From assembly GCA_034521755.1 (NCBI GenBank), contig JAXHMB010000003.1, positions 434,001-498,000 on the forward strand: a stretch of 64,000 nucleotides of DNA. The letters run 5' to 3'. The position numbers and the translations under genes were made by a program. Below are positions 1 through 8,608 of this stretch, one piece after another. The stretch is from JAXHMB01 sp034521755. GTDB lineage: Bacteria; Bacteroidota; Rhodothermia; Balneolales; Balneolaceae. A model generated the notes under the pieces. That model did no database searches and was not told the origin of the DNA. It saw only the letters and a program-made list of their open reading frames with translations. Positions within the stretch are counted from its first letter, which is position 1, and every line of letters starts with the position of its first letter.

Positions 1-156
1 GCCCAAAAGTAACACGCCCTGTAGACCAAACACCCAGTTTGACCACTTAAAATAGCGGTTATCGTCATTTCTGGAATACAGAAAGTATCCAACCAGAGCT
101 AAGATACTGCACAAAAAAGCTCCATTAACCAGAATTTTACCTGCAATGCCAAGCAT
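1..156 (-). CDS. ccmF: CcmF heme lyase subunit, N-terminus only (runs off the window)
   Basis: This is the first 52 codons of a leftward gene; the rest lies outside the window. The start is the ATG at 156-154, five bases after the ccmE stop. The translation begins MLGIAGKILVNGAFLCSILA and continues as a hydrophobic helix, which fits the first membrane span of CcmF/CcsA-type heme lyases. CcmF ligates heme delivered by CcmE onto apocytochromes in the periplasm. The identification rests mostly on its position directly after ccmC, ccmD and ccmE, because 52 residues alone would be weak evidence. Confidence 0.75.
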   Translation of the reverse strand, partial: MLGIAGKILVNGAFLCSILALVGYFLYSRNDDNRYFKWSNWVFGLQGVLLLG

Positions 157-161
157 ATATA

Positions 162-563
162 TTAGCTCTTATCAGAATTGGCTTTGGTGAACTCCGAAGG
201 ATCGGCATTATTGTATTTCGAAGGGCATTTCATCAGCATATCATTTGCATAAAAAACACCATTTTGCATTTCGCCGATGACGACCAGCTGATCAGCCTGT
301 TCAAAATTGTTCGGTTTTGGCTTGGGGTAAATCACGCGCCGTACATTCCCGGACTGATCTTCCATATAGAAACTAAAATTCTTTGACTCAACTGAGAAAC
401 CATACTCTTTGCTGTTTTCCCATTTGCCTACTACGTGAGCACTTTCCATGCTCTCAGCTTTTTCAAAATCAACATAGGTACTGATGCTGTTGCCAAAGTT
501 ATACATCAACAGGGAAGTAAATCCCACAATGGCAATAATTCCAATAATCAGTTTAGGCTTCAT
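162..563 (-). CDS. ccmE: CcmE heme chaperone, Cys-type variant
   Basis: CcmE is a periplasmic, membrane-anchored heme chaperone of cytochrome c maturation System I. The protein has one N-terminal membrane segment (IIGIIAIVGF) followed by the OB-fold. In well-studied CcmE the heme-binding site is HxxxY. Here the corresponding site reads KCPSKY, so Cys113 replaces the histidine, giving the CxxxY form known from archaea and some bacteria. I chose the ATG at 563 (MKPKLIIG), five bases after the ccmD stop. An in-frame ATG at 614 would overlap ccmD by 47 bases and add 17 polar residues before the anchor. The frame is intact and the 133-residue length is normal for the family. Confidence 0.88.
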   Translation of the reverse strand: MKPKLIIGIIAIVGFTSLLMYNFGNSISTYVDFEKAESMESAHVVGKWENSKEYGFSVESKNFSFYMEDQSGNVRRVIYPKPKPNNFEQADQLVVIGEMQNGVFYANDMLMKCPSKYNNADPSEFTKANSDKS

Positions 564-567
564 AAGC

Positions 568-831
568 TTAATTTGAGCTGTTTTGTTGTTCGAGTTGTTC
601 TTCGAGCTGACCAACTTTTTTATCTACACGAATAATAAAATACAGTAAGACAAACCAGATAACCAAGCTGACAGCAAGCACTACCAAAATGAGATCTCCT
701 GAGGCCATAGCCTGAATAAACCCACTGGATTGTTCCAGGTTGGCAGCGGCATCCCACTTTTCCGAGTAATTATTCGTAAGCGTATCTACCGCTGTCGAGT
801 CGGTCTGAGTTTGTACTAGTAAGTTAATCAT
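568..831 (-). CDS. ccmD: CcmD-like small membrane protein
   Basis: This 87-residue protein has one membrane segment near residues 47-68 (LILVVLAVSLVIWFVLLYF) followed by a charged heptad-like tail (VDKKVGQLEEQLEQQ). That architecture is typical of CcmD, which helps release heme-loaded CcmE from the CcmABC complex. The gene overlaps ccmC by four bases (ATGA) and is followed closely by ccmE, so translation is probably coupled. CcmD sequences are poorly conserved, and this one carries a longer N-terminal extension than usual (about 45 residues). The name depends on topology and position between ccmC and ccmE. Confidence 0.75.
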   Translation of the reverse strand: MINLLVQTQTDSTAVDTLTNNYSEKWDAAANLEQSSGFIQAMASGDLILVVLAVSLVIWFVLLYFIIRVDKKVGQLEEQLEQQNSSN

Positions 832-1511
832 GCTGATGATTCGTCCAGCTGAACTTTAAGATTTTTGTATCGATTCATGATATTATTTAACCAAATTGCC
901 AGGCCAATAAATCCTAAAACAGCCGGATAAAAAATATATCTGAGTTCCGGAGCTGTAATTTCACTAAATGCCGGGTTTCCTTCGGCACCCGGATGCAGGC
1001 TTGGCAACTGCCGTGGGATAATATAAAGTAAAAATGGGATTGTTGTGGCAGCAAAGACATTAAAAACGGCAGCAATCTTTGCACGCTTTTCTTGATTGTC
1101 AAAAGCCATACGCAATACAAAATAAGCTACATAAATCATCATGGCCAATGCCGAGAGGTTCATCCGTGGTTCGGCCAATGTCCACCAGGTTCCCCAGGTG
1201 AAACGAGCCCAGATAGAACCGGTAATAAGTCCACAGATACCAAAGAGCAACCCAATTTGGGTAGCAGTCTCAGCTTTTCTGTCAATGGCTAAATCCGGGG
1301 TATTCAAATACTTGATACTGTATACCAGGCCGGCGGCAAAACACACCGCCATGGTAAACCACATGGGCACATGTAAAAAGAGGTTGCGTGCAGACTCTAA
1401 CAGGATGGGTATCTCCGGAATAGGAATCAGAAATCCGGCAATAATGACACCGGTCATCCAAAAAGCTACAACATATTTCCAGGGTTTTAATTTCATACAA
1501 ACATCAAACAA
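828..1511 (-). CDS. ccmC: CcmC-type heme exporter/handling permease
   Basis: This 227-residue polytopic membrane protein has about six membrane spans. It contains the tryptophan-rich periplasmic signature of heme-handling proteins (RFTWGTWWTLAEPRM, about residues 105-120), the WWD-type motif with which CcmC loads heme onto CcmE. It is the first gene visible in a ccmC-ccmD-ccmE-ccmF run read leftwards. The start at 1511 gives MFDVCMKLKPWKY; the internal ATG at 1496 is an equally good start. No ABC subunits (ccmA, ccmB) are seen upstream in this window, as the next gene to the right reads the other way. Confidence 0.87.
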   Translation of the reverse strand: MFDVCMKLKPWKYVVAFWMTGVIIAGFLIPIPEIPILLESARNLFLHVPMWFTMAVCFAAGLVYSIKYLNTPDLAIDRKAETATQIGLLFGICGLITGSIWARFTWGTWWTLAEPRMNLSALAMMIYVAYFVLRMAFDNQEKRAKIAAVFNVFAATTIPFLLYIIPRQLPSLHPGAEGNPAFSEITAPELRYIFYPAVLGFIGLAIWLNNIMNRYKNLKVQLDESSA

Positions 1512-1639
1512 TTGTGAATAAGCTGGTAAATATACGAAAACTCAAGAGCAAAACTTAGTACAATACTGCTGCCCTTTCACTGAATTTTGGTTATGTTACT
1601 GCTGTTATTTGAAGTAATTATGAAATAGCTCATTTTCTT

Positions 1640-2167
1640 ATGACTGAAGAATCAACCTCCAAAAGTACAACCCTTTCGCCTGACTGGAAATATTTCTTCT
1701 TTTCTTACTTTTTTTCTGTACTCGCTATACCTCTGGCGGGTATTGGATTCATTGCACTGTATTTTGTCAGAAAAAAACATAAGAGCATTACTTATGAATT
1801 TTCTGACAAACAAATCTCATCACTGGATACCAAATACAGAAGAAACATTGATCTGGTAAATATCGAGAAAGTAAGTGTCCGGCAAAATTGGCTGAATAAA
1901 AAATTCGGGATAGGAACAATAGTGCTGCAAACTTCTGCATCTGAGATGGAGCTGCTGGGTATAGAAAATCCCGGCAAGATTAAAACTATTCTCGAGCAAG
2001 CTATCCATGCCCAAAAAGAAGCATTAAAAAAACAAAAAGAAAACAAACCCCGCGAACCTGAATTTGAGCCCGGAAGTATGGATAAAATGGAATACTTAAC
2101 CGGGCTTTGGCAACAGGGTCTTATTTCTGAAGAGGACTTCGAAAAGGAACGCAAGCATTTTGAATAG
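1640..2167 (+). CDS. Membrane PH-domain-like protein with C-terminal SHOCT-like helix
   Basis: The protein has 175 residues. Two hydrophobic segments lie at about residues 17-43. A bacterial PH-like domain follows (YEFSDKQISSLDTKYRR, then VEKVSVRQ and IVLQTSASEMELLGI patterns). A charged linker leads to a short C-terminal helix, MEYLTGLWQQGLISEEDFE, that matches the SHOCT/short oligomerisation pattern (L.xG.IteeEFe). PH-like proteins of the YdbS/YdbT kind sit in the inner membrane; their role is unclear. The domain calls are from pattern reading only. The gene is a single unit, convergent with the next gene, and the two stop codons abut at 2167/2168. Confidence 0.65.
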   Translation: MTEESTSKSTTLSPDWKYFFFSYFFSVLAIPLAGIGFIALYFVRKKHKSITYEFSDKQISSLDTKYRRNIDLVNIEKVSVRQNWLNKKFGIGTIVLQTSASEMELLGIENPGKIKTILEQAIHAQKEALKKQKENKPREPEFEPGSMDKMEYLTGLWQQGLISEEDFEKERKHFE

Positions 2168-2635
2168 TTAGGTAACTTTCAGCTTTTGCTGGTCAGAATA
2201 AGAAAGGTTCAGTTCGTCAATAACCTTCTCTTTGGTAGGCTTTACATAGATAAAATAACCGGTAGCTATAATCATCAAAACGAAATAGCGTAAAACTACT
2301 CCGGTTAACAAGTATCCTACGCCTGATATTATAGCGGCAGTTTCAATGAGCATAAACCGAATCAAACTTGCCAGCCGGTAAGCGGCCAATTTCTCCTTAA
2401 CCGGCATCCCACGCTCTATATTAGATATTCTATTTTTGAATAAGAAATCCGACCCTGCAATTAATACTATCAGAATTAATATTGTAATGTAAATAGAATT
2501 ATGGGGTAATAATTCCGGAAAAGATATGGAGAAAACAAGTTTTATAACCAGGCACACACCACCAAATAGAACCACACCAATTACCAGCGCCAGATGCAGT
2601 ATTTTAAGTTGATAAAAAGAATTCGTGTCATTCAT
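2168..2635 (-). CDS. Hypothetical four-helix integral membrane protein
   Basis: I do not recognise this 155-residue protein. It has four hydrophobic stretches, near residues 12-36, 48-62, 92-112 and 114-130. A charged cytoplasmic-type loop (KNRISNIERGMPVKEKLAAYR) lies between the second and third, and a lysine-rich tail follows. The loop resembles a pattern in small, uncharacterised membrane proteins of Bacteroidota. Its stop abuts the stop of the PH-like gene on the other strand. An AT-rich 130-bp region separates it from the divergent peptidase gene. No function can be assigned. Confidence 0.6.
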   Translation of the reverse strand: MNDTNSFYQLKILHLALVIGVVLFGGVCLVIKLVFSISFPELLPHNSIYITILILIVLIAGSDFLFKNRISNIERGMPVKEKLAAYRLASLIRFMLIETAAIISGVGYLLTGVVLRYFVLMIIATGYFIYVKPTKEKVIDELNLSYSDQQKLKVT

Positions 2636-2764
2636 ATTACTTGTTTATTCTTTTTTAGATTATATAAACCGATTTTAAAAAATTTAACGGCGCCTTTCTA
2701 GTTTCTTCGATCTTCTTTTTGTAACTATAGATTCTACAATTTTAAATGCAACAATATATTTTCT

Positions 2765-5113
2765 ATGGGACTTTTCAATCATAAGATCGCCAAAATAGCC
2801 GTACTGTTCATCATATTTCTCTGTGGCTTTCAGATATCTACCTATGCTCAAAAGGCTAATTTTGAACAAGCCGAACGGTTTTCTTCTCAAATGATGGATA
2901 AAATGACCGGAAATACTTCTGTTTACCCCAGATGGATTGAAGATCAGGACCGCTTTTGGTATTCCTATGAAACCGGTGAAGGCAAGAACTGGTATTTTGT
3001 AGATGTCCCAAAGAATTCAAAACGCCTGTTGTTCGACCAGGAAGAAATGGCGGCACAGCTCAATGAAATATTCAACAAGCCCTTCGACAGTAAAGATTTA
3101 CCGCTTAAGGAATTCGAATACAATGTGAAAAAAGGCCTCTTCACCTTTAATGTGGACAGCATCAATTTTGAATATAAAATTAGCGGCAATGAGCTTATAA
3201 AAGGCGATTCTGTAAAAAAAGAAAAACCTGACAACTGGAAAACCTATTCGCCCGACAGTACTTGGATTGCATACGCAAAAAACCACAATTTGTATATCAT
3301 GTCTGCCGATACTTCGGATACCACTGAACACCAGCTTACTGACGATGGAGAAAAATGGTACAGCTTTCAGGCTGATGCCAGCGATACCACGAGCGATAAA
3401 AAACTGCGGTCTATTGCCCGGTGGTTTGACGATTCAGAAAAAATATATGCCCGACGCGACGACATGCGCGATGTAAAAGACCTATGGGTTATCAATGAGC
3501 TTAAAGAACGTCCTGAACTGGAGACCTATAAGTACCCGATGCCCGGTGATAAAAATATTGGCAAGAGTGAAATCTGGTTCTTCAACCCAGACAATAAGGA
3601 ATCGGTTAAGATGCAAGTCCCCGAAAAAGAACATACCTATATTGATGGGGGTTATTTTAATGAAGGAGGCATCTACCACGGCCCCGGTTCAGATCATTTA
3701 TACGTATTGCAAAGAACACGAGAATATGACCATGTTGATGTACTGAAAGTCAGTACCAACACCGGAGAATCGGAAGTATTGTTCTCAGAGACCAGCAAGC
3801 CTTATATAAACTGGGAGTTTACCAAGCTGGCAGAAATTAACGGCGGTGAAGAATACATCTGGTGGTCAGAACGCACCGGATGGGGACAACTTTACCCTTA
3901 TGATTCTGAAGGCAACGTTAAAAACAGAATCACAAAAGGACACTTTGTAGTTGGCGATGTAGTTAAAATAGATACTACTGAACGTGAAATTTATTTTGAA
4001 GGATATGGCCGTGAAGCCGGTGTAAATCCCTATCATACTCAGTTTTATAAAATCAACTTTAATGGTAGCGGCATGAAGCGCCTGACTTCCGAAAATGCCA
4101 ACCACAGTATCTCAGAGTCAGATAAAGGTAATTTCTTCGTTGACAATTATTCACGTCCCGATATGCCAACAAAATCTGTTGTGCGTAATGCAGAAGGGAA
4201 AATAAAAGTTGAACTTGAAGAAACGGACCTTAGCCGCCTGAAGGAAGCCGGATGGAAGGCTCCGGAAGAATTTAAAGTTAAAGCAGCAGACGATGCCACC
4301 GACCTTTATGGTGTAATGTGGAAACCTTTTGATTTCGATTCCACAAAGACCTACCCCGTAATTACCTATGTTTATCCCGGGCCGCAGGTTGAGCCCTTCC
4401 CAAGAAGTTTTTCTCTTAATGGGCGCAATACTTCCCTTGCTCAGCTCGGTTTTATAGTTGTGGCAATGGGGCAGCGCGGAGGCAGTCCGTTACGATCAAA
4501 ATATTATCACAATTATGGGTATGATAACCTTCGCGACTACCCGCTAATTGACAACAAGTATGGCATTGAGCAACTGGCTACCCGATACTCTTATGTTGAT
4601 GACAGCAAAGTGGGAATTTTTGGTCACTCCGGCGGCGGATTTATGAGTACCGCTGCACTGCTTACCTACCCTGACTTTTACGATGTTGCCGTTTCTTCTG
4701 CCGGAAACCATGATAACAATGTCTACTATCACGGCTGGAGTGAAATTCATAATGGCGTTAAAAAAGAAACAAAAAAAGTTAAAACCGACAGCACAGAAAG
4801 CGACTCCGTAAAAGTTACCTGGGATGCTGATATTAAAACCAATATGGAGCTTGCGGAAAACCTGAAAGGTAACCTATTGCTCGTACATGGTACGATCGAC
4901 AATAATGTGCATCCGGCCAATTCAATTCGCATGGCTAATGCGTTAATCAAGGCAGGTAAACGATTTGATTACATGGTGATGCCGGGCAAGCGACATGGAT
5001 TCGGTGATTATAACCCCTACTTCGTCCGTATGATGTGGTACTATTTTGCCGAGCATCTACTGGGCGACAAGCGAGATATCGTTGATTTTAATATACCGGA
5101 ATACGACGAATAA
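2765..5113 (+). CDS. S9 family serine peptidase, dipeptidyl-peptidase IV type
   Basis: This 782-residue exported peptidase has a signal peptide (MGLFNHKIAKIAVLFIIFLC, cut near ISTYAQ). A beta-propeller region of the DPPIV N-terminal type covers about residues 40-500, followed by an alpha/beta hydrolase domain. The catalytic triad is readable: Ser622 in GHSGGGF, Asp712 in HGTIDNNVH and His744 in GKRHGFG. The 32-residue Asp-His spacing matches human DPPIV (708/740). Such enzymes release X-Pro or related dipeptides from peptides in the periplasm or outside the cell. A lysine-rich insert (about residues 662-690) lengthens the loop between Ser and Asp. The gene is monocistronic and ends at a strong hairpin terminator. 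Confidence 0.93.
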   Translation: MGLFNHKIAKIAVLFIIFLCGFQISTYAQKANFEQAERFSSQMMDKMTGNTSVYPRWIEDQDRFWYSYETGEGKNWYFVDVPKNSKRLLFDQEEMAAQLNEIFNKPFDSKDLPLKEFEYNVKKGLFTFNVDSINFEYKISGNELIKGDSVKKEKPDNWKTYSPDSTWIAYAKNHNLYIMSADTSDTTEHQLTDDGEKWYSFQADASDTTSDKKLRSIARWFDDSEKIYARRDDMRDVKDLWVINELKERPELETYKYPMPGDKNIGKSEIWFFNPDNKESVKMQVPEKEHTYIDGGYFNEGGIYHGPGSDHLYVLQRTREYDHVDVLKVSTNTGESEVLFSETSKPYINWEFTKLAEINGGEEYIWWSERTGWGQLYPYDSEGNVKNRITKGHFVVGDVVKIDTTEREIYFEGYGREAGVNPYHTQFYKINFNGSGMKRLTSENANHSISESDKGNFFVDNYSRPDMPTKSVVRNAEGKIKVELEETDLSRLKEAGWKAPEEFKVKAADDATDLYGVMWKPFDFDSTKTYPVITYVYPGPQVEPFPRSFSLNGRNTSLAQLGFIVVAMGQRGGSPLRSKYYHNYGYDNLRDYPLIDNKYGIEQLATRYSYVDDSKVGIFGHSGGGFMSTAALLTYPDFYDVAVSSAGNHDNNVYYHGWSEIHNGVKKETKKVKTDSTESDSVKVTWDADIKTNMELAENLKGNLLLVHGTIDNNVHPANSIRMANALIKAGKRFDYMVMPGKRHGFGDYNPYFVRMMWYYFAEHLLGDKRDIVDFNIPEYDE

Positions 5114-5130
5114 CTCTTTTTAAAATTTCT

Positions 5131-5166
5131 AAGCCTGTAGGCAACACCGCTTACAGGCTTTTTAAT
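5131..5166 (+). terminator. Rho-independent terminator after the S9 peptidase
   Basis: AAGCCTGTA (5131-5139) pairs with TACAGGCTT (5152-5160) around a 12-base loop, followed by a run of T. It lies 17 bases after the peptidase stop and touches the end of the opposing MFS gene, so it may stop transcription from both sides. Confidence 0.85.
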
Positions 5167-6472
5167 ACTGAGAAAGTTCGGCGCTATCTGCAGAAAACTC
5201 TGAGCTGTAATCTTCTTTATAACTTAGTTTGTCCTGGTATCTTTTTTCTTTACGAGCCACAGTAAAACTCCAGATAATTCCTGTAACTGCAAGAAGAGTG
5301 GCAAACACTAAAATCAGTTGCTGTATGGTAAATAACCCATTTTCAAGAAGTGTAGAGGCAATAAGTACAGAAGCAGATTGTGCCAGAGTAAACAATAACC
5401 ATTCTGTACTGAATATCCTGCCTCGAAAAGTATCCGGCGTCCGGCGCTGAAGAAGTACGGTACTCATCACCCAGTTGGCTCCGGAAGCAGTATGAGCTAT
5501 AAAAACGAAAATAAGCATAATAATTATACTGGTCGTTAAGCCCACAATAGTATACGTAGCCCCGGTAAATATCATGCAAAAGCCCATACCTTTAATCCAG
5601 CTGCTTTCATTTTTAAAAACACGTCTTCCTATTACCGGCCCTATCCCGGTACCAATCCCTCGGGCTGCATATAGCAATCCAAGCCCCACACTGCCCATCA
5701 GTAAAATTTCTTCCGACACAAGGATAAGCATGTAGGTCAATGCTCCTAAAAACATGGTAAAACACCCCTTCGCCAAAGTGGGTCGCATAACATGAGCATT
5801 GTTAAATAAATATTGAAATCCCTCTTTAATACCTACCAGCGGGTTTTTGGTGCGCTCCAGTTCCTTGGCACTCATTTTTTCTTGTGGGATGGTGGCACGA
5901 TAGATAAACCATGCAGACAACCCATAACTGGCAGCATCAATAATGAAGACAAGATCTGTTCCCAGCCAGGCTGTTGCCAACCCGCCAACTCCCATTCCTA
6001 AAGTAAAAATAACGCTCCAGCTCATAGCCGAAAGCACATTGGCATCAACAAGTTCTCTTTCGGTGGTAACATTGGGAATCGAAGAGGTTTTGGCAGGCTC
6101 AAAGATAGCAGACATTACCATCTGCAATGCTGTAAGTACATAAGCCAGCCAAAGTGTTTCGTAGGAGTTCACTAATATAATTCCTGCAACTAAAATTCCC
6201 CGGGCTATGTCACAGAACATCATCAGGCGTCGACGGTTAAATCGATCAGTGATATAACCGGCAAAAGGAGAAAACGAGGCCAGACTCATCATTTTGACCA
6301 CAATGATGAGGCCAAGTAGAAATTCTGAGTCAGAGTATTGCGTAATTACTGCGTATACAGCCAAGAGTCCGAACCAGTCACCAAAGTTGGAAACAATCTG
6401 ACTAAGCCACAATCTGCGATAGTCGTGATTGGTGGCAACCAGGTCTATGTATGGGCGTAACCTTTCAAGCAT
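5162..6472 (-). CDS. MFS transporter (MFS_3 / EntS-like exporter)
   Basis: This 436-residue protein has about twelve hydrophobic segments in two halves. It has the MFS signature loop between helices 2 and 3 (FAGYITDRFNRRRLMMFCDI, about residues 70-90). The N-terminal pattern (NHDYRRLWLSQIVSNFGDWF) and the motif FEPAKTSSIPNV are characteristic of the MFS_3 group, which includes enterobactin and drug exporters. The substrate cannot be told from the sequence. The C-terminal 40 residues are charged and serine-rich. The gene stands alone, convergent with the peptidase gene, and is followed upstream by a structured repeat at 6514-6602. Confidence 0.88.
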   Translation of the reverse strand: MLERLRPYIDLVATNHDYRRLWLSQIVSNFGDWFGLLAVYAVITQYSDSEFLLGLIIVVKMMSLASFSPFAGYITDRFNRRRLMMFCDIARGILVAGIILVNSYETLWLAYVLTALQMVMSAIFEPAKTSSIPNVTTERELVDANVLSAMSWSVIFTLGMGVGGLATAWLGTDLVFIIDAASYGLSAWFIYRATIPQEKMSAKELERTKNPLVGIKEGFQYLFNNAHVMRPTLAKGCFTMFLGALTYMLILVSEEILLMGSVGLGLLYAARGIGTGIGPVIGRRVFKNESSWIKGMGFCMIFTGATYTIVGLTTSIIIMLIFVFIAHTASGANWVMSTVLLQRRTPDTFRGRIFSTEWLLFTLAQSASVLIASTLLENGLFTIQQLILVFATLLAVTGIIWSFTVARKEKRYQDKLSYKEDYSSEFSADSAELSQY

Positions 6473-6513
6473 CGGTTTTGATAGTATTCTATCTCATATA
6501 AAGATGAGGAGTT

Positions 6514-6602
6514 ATGCTGTCCGCCGGCTGGCCCTGTGGAATGCCACTGCGTGGCCACCCGCCAGTTGGCGGATGATTCCACAAGGGCTGGCGAATCAGC
6601 AT
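6514..6602. repeat. Palindromic element with two internal hairpins (REP/MITE-like)
   Basis: The ends are ATGCTG (6514-6519) and CAGCAT (6597-6602). The arms are imperfectly complementary (CTGTGGAAT against ATTCCACAAG). Two perfect small hairpins sit inside: GCCAC-TGC-GTGGC at 6543-6555 and CCGCCA-GT-TGGCGG at 6559-6572. Its GC content is far above that of the surrounding spacer. It lies between the MFS and dut genes, both leftward. There is no open reading frame. It could be a dispersed extragenic palindrome, although no second copy was seen in this window. Confidence 0.6.
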
Positions 6603-6683
6603 CTATAGTGATAATTCATTAAAAAACCTGAAGACTTATTTATGCTGAGGATCCTGAAATAAATTCAAGATGACACTTTCTAT

Positions 6684-7130
6684 TTAGCTTATTCCTGTAC
6701 TGCCAAAACCGCCACCTCCCCGTTCCGTATCCGGAAGTTCATCAACTTCTTCAACAAACATTTGCTGAATGGGTGCGATAACCATTTGGGCAATACGGTC
6801 TCCATGACTAACCGTAAAAGATTCTTCTCCATGGTTGATAGCCAGTACTTTAAGCTCACCCCGATAGTCAGCATCAATAGTACCCGGAGTGTTGAGCATG
6901 GTAATGCCATTTCGATAAGCCAGTCCGCTGCGGGGACGAATTTGTGCTTCATAACCTTCAGGCAACGCCATTTGAAGCCCGGTAGCAATAAGCTTACGTT
7001 CACCCGGTTCTAACTCTACAGGTTCTTTCAGGGCTGCTCGTACATCCATGCCGGCGGCAAATGCTGATTCATAAGAAGGGAGTTCTAAATCTGAAGCATG
7101 AGGTAGTTTCTTAAACAGTACTTTTTTCAT
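6684..7130 (-). CDS. dut: Deoxyuridine 5'-triphosphate nucleotidohydrolase (dUTPase)
   Basis: The enzyme hydrolyses dUTP to dUMP and pyrophosphate, keeping uracil out of DNA and supplying dUMP for thymidylate synthesis. The 148-residue chain shows all five motifs of trimeric dUTPases: AGMDVRA, RPRSGLA, GTIDADYRGE, GDRIAQMVI and the C-terminal glycine-rich RGGGGFGSTG. It overlaps the upstream DUF3108 gene by one base (TAATG), so the two are probably co-transcribed. Length and motif order are normal for the family. Confidence 0.96.
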   Translation of the reverse strand: MKKVLFKKLPHASDLELPSYESAFAAGMDVRAALKEPVELEPGERKLIATGLQMALPEGYEAQIRPRSGLAYRNGITMLNTPGTIDADYRGELKVLAINHGEESFTVSHGDRIAQMVIAPIQQMFVEEVDELPDTERGGGGFGSTGIS

Positions 7131-7933
7131 TATCGCAATTCTTTGGTGTATTCAGTTAATTTTATTTTTACATTGCCCAGCCATACTTTAACATATGCTT
7201 CAAGTGGGACACGCAAGCCATCCGTCAGGTACCATGATTCAAACCTACCTTTAAACCCAAATGGGCCTTCAATATCTGTGCTTCCTTTGGAATAAAATGT
7301 TTCTACCTTCCCTTCAAAAGCATCATATTTTCTCCGATCAATTTCTGTTGTCCCGTGAATATTCAGGTACCCTTTTTCATACTCAATATAAATGGGCATA
7401 TCCAATGAATCCCGGGTACCAGCAAAAGTACGCCCCATCAGAAAGACAAGCTGACCAGATCCCCCGCCCTCTTCCAGGTCGAGGGTATCGGCAGGTTCAT
7501 CCTTAAGTTTGGCATACACCTTTTTGTCTTCCCAGCTAAAAGCATAGGTCATGTCTTTATATTCTTCTTCATCTATATTGTCCCGCCAATAAAAAAGCTC
7601 TTTGGGCATAGAATCTTCCATCACAAAAAAGCTGTTGTAATGATTTATTTCTTTGCCTACAAAAGGGATAGATGAGTTCGACGTAATAATAGTCTTCATT
7701 AACCATCCGGAGGTATTCTGCACGGTATCTCTATATATTTGTACCTTCACGTTTCCCAGCCTAAAAAAGCTATATCTTACTTCATATTTAAATGTCTCTT
7801 CCCAGGTTAGCACGCTATCAACAGATGGGGGATCGGGATAGAGCTGTTCTTTCGTTTCCTGCGCATTAACTTCAGCTGCAAGAGCAGAAAATAATAATAG
7901 AAACAAAATGTTTAGTTTATAATGATAGATCAC
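7130..7933 (-). CDS. DUF3108 exported protein
   Basis: This 267-residue protein has a signal peptide (residues 1-24, ending EVNAQ). The body is mostly beta strand, starting with an F.YEVRYSFFRLGNV pattern that marks the DUF3108 family of periplasmic proteins, probably lipocalin-like barrels. An internal segment (TFYSKGSTDIEGPFGFKGRF and WYLTDGLRVPLEAY) matches the conserved C-terminal half. The function of the family is not established. The gene is directly upstream of dut with a one-base overlap and divergent from the lipoprotein gene at 8048, so 7934-8047 should contain promoters for both directions. Confidence 0.82.
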   Translation of the reverse strand: MIYHYKLNILFLLLFSALAAEVNAQETKEQLYPDPPSVDSVLTWEETFKYEVRYSFFRLGNVKVQIYRDTVQNTSGWLMKTIITSNSSIPFVGKEINHYNSFFVMEDSMPKELFYWRDNIDEEEYKDMTYAFSWEDKKVYAKLKDEPADTLDLEEGGGSGQLVFLMGRTFAGTRDSLDMPIYIEYEKGYLNIHGTTEIDRRKYDAFEGKVETFYSKGSTDIEGPFGFKGRFESWYLTDGLRVPLEAYVKVWLGNVKIKLTEYTKELR

Positions 7934-8047
7934 AGATAATACCGAAAGAGATTGAAAATTTTATTTTGTAATTTGATGAAAGAATTTCACGTTTTATTAT
8001 ACAATGAATTTTAAAAGACTGATAAAAATTATTTAAAAAAATCGTTC

Positions 8048-8560
8048 ATGGCTAATCTTCCATTTTTCCGCTTTGTAATTATGCTATTATGTTCCGGGCT
8101 CCTTATTTCTTGCTCGAAAAGCAATGATCAGCGCAAATTTGAAAAACAGGCTTTATCTTTTCCTGAGAATATCACGGAATATAATGCCAATGGACAACCG
8201 ATAGAAAATCGAGACGATCCTGATGACTGGCGCATTGGACCCGATTTTAGCGGCTTAATCAAAATTCAAACACCTGCCCATCCAAATCCTGTTAATTTAA
8301 ACTCCTCTATCACTATAGACATTGATGTGGCAGGTTTTGAAGCTATAAACGGATTAGAAATATATGTTTTTCGGGATCCTGCAAATCTGATTGGACCTAT
8401 TTTTATCAGTGACCAATCTCCGTTACCTCCCGGAGTAACAACGGTTATTTTAGATCCTTCCCAATTTGCACAATCAGGTTCGGGATCACAACTATACCGC
8501 ATCCTTATCTATGACAACAGGGAAAATCTCATTTCCTATGGCGACCTCCAAGTAAACTAA
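8048..8560 (+). CDS. Hypothetical lipoprotein
   Basis: This 170-residue protein has a lipoprotein signal. The hydrophobic stretch FVIMLLCSGLLISC ends in a lipobox with Cys22. The mature part is acidic and looks beta-rich (IKIQTPAHPNPVNLNSSITI, then GLEIYVFRDP and LYRILIYDNREN). The IDIDVAGFEAINGLEIYVF section resembles an Ig-like or C2-like strand arrangement, but I cannot name a family. It heads a rightward run leading to the wHTH-like and biotin-carrier genes, with 48 bases before the next gene. Confidence 0.65.
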   Translation: MANLPFFRFVIMLLCSGLLISCSKSNDQRKFEKQALSFPENITEYNANGQPIENRDDPDDWRIGPDFSGLIKIQTPAHPNPVNLNSSITIDIDVAGFEAINGLEIYVFRDPANLIGPIFISDQSPLPPGVTTVILDPSQFAQSGSGSQLYRILIYDNRENLISYGDLQVN

Positions 8561-8608
8561 GGTTGTGAAATTGAGTCTCACCGTATATTTTCAGGCTTAC
8601 ATTTTATT

